Assembly: GCA_013041835.1 (NCBI GenBank)
Contig: JABDRH010000502.1
Span: forward strand, 1 to 9,329
Source of the DNA: Desulfatitalea sp.
GTDB lineage: Bacteria; Desulfobacterota; Desulfobacteria; Desulfobacterales; Desulfosarcinaceae
Direction of reading: 5' to 3'
DNA length: 9,329 bases
A model generated the notes under the pieces. The model was not told the origin of the DNA and did no database searches. It saw only the letters and a program-made list of their open reading frames with translations. Shown piece after piece: positions 1 through 4,742 of this stretch (its first letter is position 1; each line of letters opens with the position of its first letter). The position numbers and the translations under genes were made by a program.

Positions 1-1
1 C

Positions 2-307
2 GACTACGTTGAATCTCATTTGGATGACGATCTGACCCTGTCGAGTCTTGCCCGCGTGGCCCACTTTTCACCATTTCACTTCCACCGCATCTTCAGCGCC
101 GTGGTGGGGGAAAGCCTGAACCGTTTCATTCAAAGGGTTCGCGTCGAAAAGGCGGCTTCGCAACTGCTGCTCAATCCGAAAAAGAGTATCACCGAAATCG
201 CATTGGATTGCGGATTCTCAAGCGCCGCGACATTTGCGCGCGCCTTCAGGGAAGCTTTTCAAATGAAAAACGGTAGCCCATCTCAAATCGAAGTCAAACA
301 GATTTAG
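2..307 (+). CDS. AraC-family transcriptional regulator, 5' end outside the window and 3' end truncated by a repeat
   Basis: The frame is open from base 2 (D-Y-V-E-S-H-L...), so the true start lies upstream of the window. The 101 visible residues form the double helix-turn-helix DNA-binding domain of AraC/XylS regulators. The first HTH carries HFSPFHFHRIF and VGESLNRFIQRVRVEKA; the second carries ITEIALDCGFSSAATFARAFREAF. The pattern is closest to regulators with the DNA-binding domain at the N-terminus followed by a GyrI-like effector domain. Here the protein stops about 20 residues after the second HTH, so any effector domain is missing. The TAG stop (305-307) lies inside palindromic repeat copy A, so the repeat has replaced the natural 3' end. 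It is probably a remnant, though a bare DNA-binding domain could still be made. A second, more decayed copy of the same sequence lies at 3762-3865. The target genes are unknown. Confidence 0.8.
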   Translation, partial: DYVESHLDDDLTLSSLARVAHFSPFHFHRIFSAVVGESLNRFIQRVRVEKAASQLLLNPKKSITEIALDCGFSSAATFARAFREAFQMKNGSPSQIEVKQI

Positions 308-434
308 GTATTGAGGCGCTCATTCGGAAAGACACAAAAATACAGAATATCGAGATATTCTGTATTTTTGTAACGCCGCCGGGTGAGATGGATCGGCACA
401 TGAAATGTAAAATTTATTTTTGCGCGAACCCTAA
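303..434 (+). repeat. Palindromic MITE-like repeat, copy A (left end missing)
   Basis: This is one of three related copies in the window, in the same orientation as copy C and inverted relative to copy B. Its centre (334-371) is a near-perfect 38-nt palindrome, with 18-nt arms starting ACAAAAATACAGAATATC around a two-base centre. Outside that are CTCAYYCGG / CCGGGTGAG arms, then the outer end TTTTTGCGCGAACCCTAA. Compared with copies B and C it lacks the left outer ~30 bp (consensus TTAGGGTTCRCGCAAAAATA), which is replaced by the end of the araC frame. No protein is encoded. It could fold into a long hairpin and act as a bidirectional terminator. Confidence 0.8.
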
Positions 435-457
435 ACCGAGACGGGGCGGAAGCGAGT

Positions 458-539
458 ACAACTGAGGAATCCCGCCAAAGGCGGGAGAAAACCGCACGTC
501 CGGGTCTGTGTGTGTGGATCGGGTAACCGGCATTCCTAC
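458..539 (+). ncRNA. Probable remnant of a group II intron 3' end (domain V/VI region)
   Basis: The stretch contains a perfect stem TCCCGCC-AAA-GGCGGGA, then GAAAACCGCACGTCCGGGTC, then a GGATCGGGTAACCGGCATTCC hairpin-like segment ending CCTACC. The string GCACGTCCGGGTC resembles the 3' strand of domain V in bacterial group II introns. The following GTAAC-loop hairpin ending in CTACC resembles domain VI and the 3' splice site. I could not pair a full canonical domain V 5' strand, and no reverse-transcriptase/maturase gene is present, so at best this is a truncated remnant. The call rests on recalled resemblance and needs a covariance-model search. Confidence 0.4.
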
Positions 540-594
540 CATCTGTAGATCAACAATCTGTGTCTGAGCCCTGAAGCATATGAATACTCAGGCA

Positions 595-1119
595 CTAAAA
601 ATCGCAAAGATATCCAGAAATACTGGCCTTCATCACTCCTCGCCCGCCCAGTTGCCTGCCAGCATAAATGGTTACAATCGTACCTGGGTCCGCATATAGC
701 CGCAAGGATTGGCCTGCCAGGTAGCTTCGGCCAAATCCGCCTGCCGGCCCAAGAAAGGTGGGCACAATCGTATGGGTTGCGTATACCCCGCTTAGCGAAG
801 TCGATACTGAAAATATGACGATATCACCTGTATCTATAAAAGCTTCAACTGATACATATTCGATCACTAAACGCCTATCGGCGGGTACTGTGAAATTCAG
901 TTGTGCCCCAAGTTGATCCGGTGCAAAATCAACGGCATTTCCTTGCCACTGAAACGGTTCGTGCAGCGGTTGGGCCGGGAGGTTATCAAGGGTCACTTCA
1001 AGTGGCAGATTTTCTACCGTCACCGGCTTTGCGTCTCCTGCCGAAGCGTTCAAGGGAATGGCAAACATGAAAATAGCCACCAAAATCGATACCGATGGTA
1101 ATTTAAAACATGGGTTCAT
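595..1119 (-). CDS. Secreted hypothetical protein (174 aa)
   Basis: I do not recognise the family. I chose the ATG at 1119 because it is preceded by AAAGGAG five or six bases upstream and starts a clear signal peptide: basic N-terminus (residues 1-7), hydrophobic core SILVAIFMFAIPL (about 11-23), and a likely cleavage after NASA (about residue 28). A longer frame reaches 1260 but would start inside repeat B. The mature part (about 146 aa) is mostly beta-type: ENLPLEVTLDNLPAQP, then alternating hydrophobic strands such as RLVIEYVSVEAFIDTG, SVSTSLSG and GTIVTIYAG, with a single Cys near the C-terminus (172). No catalytic motif is visible. It is exported to the periplasm or outside. It lies alone between two inverted copies of the palindromic repeat, which suggests it is an accessory gene. 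The 3' side shows no convincing terminator. Confidence 0.7.
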   Translation of the reverse strand: MNPCFKLPSVSILVAIFMFAIPLNASAGDAKPVTVENLPLEVTLDNLPAQPLHEPFQWQGNAVDFAPDQLGAQLNFTVPADRRLVIEYVSVEAFIDTGDIVIFSVSTSLSGVYATHTIVPTFLGPAGGFGRSYLAGQSLRLYADPGTIVTIYAGRQLGGRGVMKASISGYLCDF

Positions 1120-1234
1120 AATATCTCCTTTGCTGGTAATTGGTGCAAATACAACATGGTCCAAAAAATGGTGCAGTTCTTCCGGACTCAGACACACAAT
1201 AGGAAAAAACATGAGAGCGAAAACCTGGGGAGCT

Positions 1235-1396
1235 AAAGGCTCGCGTAAAAATAACTTCACATTTTTATGCGCCGATCCATCTTCCCCGGCTACGTTACAA
1301 AAATACAGAATATCTCGATATTTTTTAATTTTTGTGTCTTGCCGGGTGAGCGCCTCAACACCTAAAAATGTAAATTTATTTTAGCACGAACCCTAA
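1235..1396 (-). repeat. Palindromic MITE-like repeat, copy B (complete, inverted)
   Basis: The sequence matches the reverse complement of copy C at nearly full length (162 against 163 bases). It has outer ends AAAGGCTCGCGTAAAAATAA and TTTTAGCACGAACCCTAA, an inner GTTACAAAAATACAGAATAT arm, and the opposite arm ending TTGCCGGGTGAGCGCC. It lies about 115 bp upstream of the start of the secreted-protein gene, so it could affect that gene's expression. The whole unit is an imperfect palindrome without coding capacity, as expected of a non-autonomous element. Confidence 0.8.
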
Positions 1397-1684
1397 GCTG
1401 ATTTTTAGAGCCGGCTCTACTTGATTGAGCTCCGAGTACCATTTTCGGAACTTATCCCGAAGTCCATCGTTTTCAGCTCACAAGTGCGGACCTGCATCAG
1501 AAAGTGGGCACATTTTCCGCCTCAGGGGAGCCGTTGCTTTTTGATCATGCGCTTGCTCACAATCATTTTGCTGCTGTGTCGCTTTAATACTTGTACTTGA
1601 TGAAATCTCAATAGTTGGAGTATGTAGTTTGCGCCAACAGTTATCGTACCCTATGTCTACGGTCATCGTCGATCGGATCGAGGT
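1397..1684. other. Intergenic stretch without a recognisable gene
   Basis: Only short open frames occur here (for example 1478-1666 on the minus strand), and none resembles a known protein or has a good ribosome binding site. The one structure seen is a perfect 14-nt palindrome TAGAGCCGGCTCTA at 1406-1419, just outside repeat B. It is probably decayed mobile-element DNA, as both flanks are. Confidence 0.4.
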
Positions 1685-2038
1685 TCAGATTTTCGGTTTG
1701 GACGGAGCAGGGTCAACCATCATCGCCTGTTGGATTAACTTGTATAATAGCTTTCCATGGGACGCGGAAGTACGCAGATTGAACTGGAAGGTGAATTCGT
1801 CCAGATAGCATGCGAGATGTGATGGTTTTACAGCGCCTTGGTATGTTCCAAAAAATCAAAGTTTCAAAAAAGCGGCAACGATGTGGGAATGCTTCAATAG
1901 CCATGCGCTTGCGATTCCGCAGCGATGATAGGCAAAACAGTAAGACCACCGGATGCAAAGCATGTAATCGAGGCAATCGCCCTCTGTGTTGAATCGTTCC
2001 TCGAATTCTATCAGCTTCCTTGGGTAGATTTCACCCAT
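1685..2038 (-). pseudogene. IS1595-family transposase relic (internal deletion plus nonsense codon)
   Basis: The N-terminus (ATG at 2038) reads MGEIYPRKLIEFEERFNTEG...RCGIASAW, which matches the start of IS1595/ISXO2-type transposases, including part of the zinc ribbon; its first CPxC is changed to YHRC. After about residue 48 the sequence jumps to HSHIVAAFLKL-stop-FFGTYQGAVKPSH, then CYLDEFTFQFNLRTS and LLYKLIQQAMMVDPAP, which is the family C-terminus. Both parts are in one frame, so the deletion of nearly all of the DDE catalytic core was in-frame. A TGA at 1856-1858 stands where the family normally has Trp in the KRWLLGT motif. About 117 codons remain of an expected 300 or so. It is inactive. 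Confidence 0.85.
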
Positions 2039-2204
2039 GCGGTGGACACTACGCTCTTAAATCGCCAAAGTCAACTGCCTATCACAGTAAATACAGAAAG
2101 GACGAAAGGGGGGACAGATACTTTATGCTTGCCCGTGGTGGAGCGTCGGGGTCTTGTGCTTTCCGCGAATGTGGACGCGTCTTGATTGATGGTGCCCACC
2201 TGTA

Positions 2205-2401
2205 AACCCTTGGTGGTAGCTGCCGCAAAAATGGTCTTTCGCCCCCTTTGCCACGATGCACGTTCATCATGCGCGATTTGTCGATATCGGACATCTGGAT
2301 GGCCAGCGCTTCAGACAACCTGAGCTGAGCCCACAGGCATACACCGTCGATAAAAAGACATGGTTGTAAAAGTCGACCAATTTCCGGACCGAACGCGTAT
2401 A
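2205..2401 (-). pseudogene. Tyrosine recombinase (phage-integrase type) relic
   Basis: Two adjacent frames together spell the middle of an integrase of the kind associated with IS91-like elements. The first frame gives RSVRKLVDFYNHVFLSTVYACGL; the second gives RLSEALAIQMSDIDKSRMM...VHRGKGGERP. The GLRLSEAL segment holds the first catalytic Arg of the family. The switch of frame coincides with a direct 5-bp duplication, TGAGCTGAGC at 2321-2330; removing one TGAGC restores G-L-R-L-S-E exactly. The N-terminal SAM-like domain and the C-terminal HxxR...Tyr region are absent. The gene is dead. Confidence 0.75.
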
Positions 2402-2505
2402 GCATAGCTTTGTGCTGGAGCGGTACCGGGCTATCGCGTAAGGCGTTCACAGATCGTCGCTTTAGATACAATCATTATTTGATAAGACAAATGCATGATT
2501 TGATC

Positions 2506-2546
2506 ACCCGCCCCCCATTCTCTCCCATGCCGCCGGGGCGGGTTTT
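2506..2546 (+). terminator. GC-rich hairpin with short T-run, possible terminator
   Basis: Arms ACCCGCCCC (2506-2514) and GGGGCGGGT (2535-2543) pair perfectly across a 20-nt loop, followed by TTT on the plus strand (a run of four T including the last arm base). It lies about 90 bp beyond the stop of the HU gene on the minus strand and could end transcription from either side. On the minus strand the hairpin has no T-run after it. Confidence 0.35.
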
Positions 2547-2631
2547 GCACCCGCTGGATTACACAACCTTGCCCGGCCGCACAGCAACACCGTCCCCTGG
2601 TTTCCCCTGAATATTTGAGGATTCCGTCGGA

Positions 2632-2901
2632 TCAGGCCACGGCGGCCTTCAGCGCTTTGCCGGCCGTGAACTGGGCGGTTTTGGAGGCCTTGATCTGGAT
2701 GGCCTCTCCGGTGCGTGGATTGCGGCCGGTGCGGGCCTTGCGTTTGGCGATCTTGAAGGTGCCGAAGCCGGTGAGGGTAATTTTCTCACCTTTTTTCAAA
2801 CCCTGAGCAATGGCTTCCAAAAGGCTTTCCAAAGCCACGGCGGCCTCTTTTTTGCTATCGAGATTCTCTGCCAGGACATCGATTAACTCACTTTTATTCA
2901 T
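2632..2901 (-). CDS. hup: HU-family histone-like DNA-binding protein
   Basis: The 89-residue product has the standard HU length and layout: N-terminal helices MNKSELIDVLAENLDSKKEA and the following LESLLEAIAQGLKKGEK, the beta-turn signature LTGFGTFKI (GFGTF at residues 45-49), the DNA-clasping arm RTGRNPRTGE (57-66) with the intercalating proline at 62, and C-terminal FTAGKALK. It acts as a dimer that bends and compacts DNA in the nucleoid. Nothing indicates the longer IHF-type tails. The ATG at 2901 has AAGGAG about 11 bases upstream, a little far but acceptable. It begins 46 bp after the dksA-like stop on the same strand, so the two are probably co-transcribed. Whether it is the HU alpha-like or beta-like copy cannot be said. 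Confidence 0.95.
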   Translation of the reverse strand: MNKSELIDVLAENLDSKKEAAVALESLLEAIAQGLKKGEKITLTGFGTFKIAKRKARTGRNPRTGEAIQIKASKTAQFTAGKALKAAVA

Positions 2902-2947
2902 CCTTGGTGTTTCTCCTTCAAAAGGCTGATGGGGTTGCCGAACCTCT

Positions 2948-3319
2948 TTAAAAACCCGAAGCTTTTTCGAATGCTTCCATCTGGATTTTGCACTGAATGC
3001 AGTAGGACGTTACCGGACGGGCCTTGAGGCGCGCCACGGTGATCTCTTCACCGCAGGACTCACAAACGCCGAAAGTGCCGTCCTCTATCTTGGTCAGCGC
3101 CTCGTTGACCTTTCGGATCAAATGATACTCTCTGTCACGGATGCGCAGGGTATTGCTGCGATCGGTTTCCATGGCGGCTTGATCCAGAGGATCGGCGGCC
3201 CACTCGCTCACCTGGACCAGATGGCCCACGGTTTGTCCGGCATTGGAGATCAACTCCCGGAGCTGCTGCAACAGCATTTCTTTGAAATAGGCCAACTCCT
3301 CGGGGCTGATTGTTTCCAT
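2948..3319 (-). CDS. dksA: DksA/TraR-family zinc-finger transcription factor
   Basis: The 123-residue protein matches the DksA family, which enters the RNA polymerase secondary channel and, with ppGpp, resets rRNA and amino-acid promoters. The coiled-coil domain spans about residues 6-80. Its tip carries DPLDQAA (43-49), keeping the two Asp and the Ala that correspond to D71, D74 and A76 of E. coli DksA. Then come RIRDREYHLIRKVNEAL and the C4 zinc finger with C86, C89, C107 and C110 (VCESCGEE...SYCIQC). It is shorter than E. coli DksA (151 aa), lacking the N-terminal extension, as is common in Desulfobacterota. The ATG at 3319 has only a weak GGCGGTG upstream. It sits between a possible small gene (14 nt upstream) and HU, all on the minus strand. 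Confidence 0.93.
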   Translation of the reverse strand: METISPEELAYFKEMLLQQLRELISNAGQTVGHLVQVSEWAADPLDQAAMETDRSNTLRIRDREYHLIRKVNEALTKIEDGTFGVCESCGEEITVARLKARPVTSYCIQCKIQMEAFEKASGF

Positions 3320-3333
3320 GTTTTCACCGCCTG

Positions 3334-3489
3334 CTATAAATTTTCAAGAACGTCGTAATGCTTGATGGTAATGGAGCGGTTCATCTTTTTGTCGCGCCTG
3401 ACCTTGCCATCGGCCCGGATGCACATCTGGACCCGGTCGAAAAATCTTTCTCCATTTTCAATCGAGTGCTCTTTCGTACAAGCAGCCAA
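3334..3489 (-). CDS. Possible small protein upstream of dksA (51 aa, TTG start)
   Basis: This frame is open from 3336 back to a TAA just before 3507 and looks like coding sequence: ...ENGERFFDRVQMCIRADGK, then VRRDKKMNRSITIKHYDVLE and a final NL before TAG. It has no ATG near its 5' end. TTG at 3487-3489 with AAGGGTGG about 12 bases upstream is the best start; the internal ATG (residue 22) has no ribosome binding site. The product is basic and hydrophilic with no membrane segment, and I do not recognise a family. It ends 14 bp before dksA on the same strand, so it may be the first gene of that operon. Alternatively it is the 3' end of a gene whose 5' part was lost, since mobile-element debris begins just upstream. 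Confidence 0.45.
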   Translation of the reverse strand: MAACTKEHSIENGERFFDRVQMCIRADGKVRRDKKMNRSITIKHYDVLENL

Positions 3490-3566
3490 GCAATGGGCAT
3501 GCCACCCTTAATATTCAAAAATCTGCAATGATTACGGGATATATTTCAAAACACGGGATCGGTCGG

Positions 3567-3620
3567 GAATACAGAAATAGGGAATGGTGGGTCCGAGATA
3601 TTCTGGAATTTTGGCAACAT
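3567..3620 (+). repeat. Possible fourth, strongly decayed copy of the palindromic repeat core
   Basis: GAATACAGAAATA followed 15-20 bases later by GAGATATTCTGGAATTTTGG and CAAC matches the core of copy A (AATACAGAATA ... GAGATATTCTGTATTTTTG ... TAAC), with an insertion in the centre. The outer arms are not recognisable. Confidence 0.35.
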
Positions 3621-3732
3621 ATTGATATTGAACACTAAAAATCTATGAAGCGCCGATTCCGGTTTATTGTGTTTCGGAAACGAGAGTTCCTGTTTGAAAA
3701 TATGTGAACATAAAAGACGCCGCTAATACCTT

Positions 3733-3759
3733 GTTGGGTTTCGTTACGTTCGACCCAAC
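3733..3759. repeat. REP-like short palindrome
   Basis: GTTGGGT and ACCCAAC form a perfect 7-bp stem around TTCGTTACGTTCG. GTTGGGTTTCG...ACCCAACC sequences of this kind are scattered in many bacterial genomes as REP-like elements. It lies two bases before the araC relic. Only one copy is seen in this window. Confidence 0.5.
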
Positions 3760-3761
3760 CT

Positions 3762-3865
3762 TCGATTTGCCCGCGCGGCCCACTTTTCACAATTTCACTT
3801 CCATCGCATCTTCTGAGCAATGGTGGGAGAAAGCCTGAAGCGGTTTTTTCAAAGGTTTCGGGTCG
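3762..3865 (+). pseudogene. Relic of a second AraC-family gene
   Basis: This 104-bp stretch is clearly homologous to bases 41-147 of the left-edge araC gene, with most positions identical. It translates as FARAAHFSQFHFHRIF, then an in-frame TGA, then AMVGESLKRFFQRFRV, where the first copy reads LARVAHFSPFHFHRIF and SAVVGESLNRFIQRVRV. Only the first helix-turn-helix remains; both ends are lost and the frame is broken. It stands directly upstream of repeat copy C, in the same order and orientation as the first araC copy and repeat A, so an araC-plus-repeat segment may have been duplicated as one unit. Confidence 0.8.
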
Positions 3866-3896
3866 GTTGCCGGCCATCTTTTTTATGCCGAGACCC

Positions 3897-4059
3897 TTAG
3901 GGTTCACGCAAAAATAAATTTACATTTTTAGGTGTTGAGGCGCTCACCCGGCAAGGCACAAAAATTAAAGAATATCGCGATATTCTGTATTTTTGTAACG
4001 CAGCCGGGTGAGATGGATCGGCGCATGAAAATGTGAAGTTATTTTTGCGCGAGCCCTTT
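3897..4059 (+). repeat. Palindromic MITE-like repeat, copy C (complete)
   Basis: This is the best copy for reading the structure. The outer inverted repeats are TTAGGGTTCACGCAAAAATA at the left and the complement of AAAGGGCTCGCGCAAAAATA at the right. The inner inverted repeats are CTCACCCGGC / GCCGGGTGAG, perfect over 10 bp, and at the centre AAAGAATATCGCGATATTCT. The whole 163 bp can fold as one long interrupted hairpin. There is no coding capacity. Its right end touches the stop codon of the yhhN-like gene (TAA at 4059-4061), so it could end transcription of that operon and may have trimmed the gene's 3' flank. Confidence 0.85.
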
Positions 4060-4742
4060 TAATATGTCCCCATAACGATGAACATTTGAGCTATTATATA
4101 GCTGCCGATGATGTATCGATCCGGTAGTTGTTTCTTTTGGCCGATATCCTTAAGCGCCAGCACCGAGTCGGAAGAAATGAAAATTAGGGTGCCTATAAAT
4201 AAGATGGCTGTTGCAGTGGATGGAGAAAACACAAGCAGGGTGAGCCCGGAAAAACTCATGGTGGTAAGCGCTATGGAATATAGGATCGCACCAATTCTCA
4301 GCGTTGGCTGGACGCCGGGAGCAAAAAGATAGGTATAAAGAACGAGACAGTATATAAGGTATGGAAGGTACATCAAGGCGAAGAGTGGGATTTTGTTAAA
4401 CAGTGTCGCTGATTGTGAAAAAAAGCAAATGCCGTAAAAAATATGGCCCATTAGAAAAAAAAGCAATCCCACCATGAACATGGTGGATGCCATCTTCTTG
4501 TTCGGCTGGATCATCAAGGCAATATCACCGAGCCAGCCGGCGCACAATGCGGCAATGATGTAACTGCTCGGCAGGGATGCAAACGACAGATATAGCCAGA
4601 GCAATGCGGGCATCAGCGCGGGTTTGGTGATTTTTGCCACCCGGCGCTTCCAGCGCTTGGGATCTTCCGAGTCCTGGTAATTCACGGAAAATACCTGGAG
4701 CAAGGCGACAGTTGAAAAGCAGATAATGGGTAGGTAGTTCAT
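4059..4742 (-). CDS. YhhN/TMEM86-family integral membrane protein, probable lysoplasmalogenase
   Basis: The 227-residue product is almost entirely hydrophobic, with about seven to eight membrane segments. YhhN-family landmarks are present in order: TKPALMPALLWLYL (about 39-52), the acidic motif GWLGDIALM (Asp about 73), FFLMGHIFY (about 95-103), and FISSDSVLALKDIG with Asp about 192, ending in a SYIIAQMFI helix. Characterised family members (TMEM86 in animals, a Legionella YhhN protein) hydrolyse the vinyl-ether bond of lysoplasmalogen, giving a fatty aldehyde and glycerophospho-ethanolamine or -choline. I chose ATG 4742 rather than GTG 4751: AGGTG lies six bases upstream and the ATG overlaps the TGA of the upstream aor gene as ATGA, a translational-coupling arrangement. 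The 3' end abuts repeat C. Enzymatic activity is inferred from the family; many bacterial YhhN proteins are untested. Confidence 0.85.
   Translation of the reverse strand: MNYLPIICFSTVALLQVFSVNYQDSEDPKRWKRRVAKITKPALMPALLWLYLSFASLPSSYIIAALCAGWLGDIALMIQPNKKMASTMFMVGLLFFLMGHIFYGICFFSQSATLFNKIPLFALMYLPYLIYCLVLYTYLFAPGVQPTLRIGAILYSIALTTMSFSGLTLLVFSPSTATAILFIGTLIFISSDSVLALKDIGQKKQLPDRYIIGSYIIAQMFIVMGTY

Noticed and set aside
334..371. The 38-nt perfect palindrome as a stand-alone operator or SOS box
   Set aside because: It is the centre of the 160-bp repeated element found three times and is better explained as part of that element.
1120..1260. Longer 221-residue form of the secreted protein
   Set aside because: The extra 47 residues would start within repeat B and precede the signal peptide; the internal ATG at 1119 has a proper ribosome binding site.
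1478..1666. 62-codon minus-strand frame
   Set aside because: No ribosome binding site, low-complexity polar composition and no family resemblance, in a region of mobile-element debris.
2106..2124. GGGGACAGATACTTTA motif, like sequences often seen beside REP-associated or IS200-like elements
   Set aside because: It is a single short match with no transposase of that type nearby; not enough to call a feature.
3635..3907. 90-codon minus-strand frame
   Set aside because: It runs across the REP-like palindrome, the araC relic (antisense) and the edge of the repeat, so it is a chance frame over non-coding elements.
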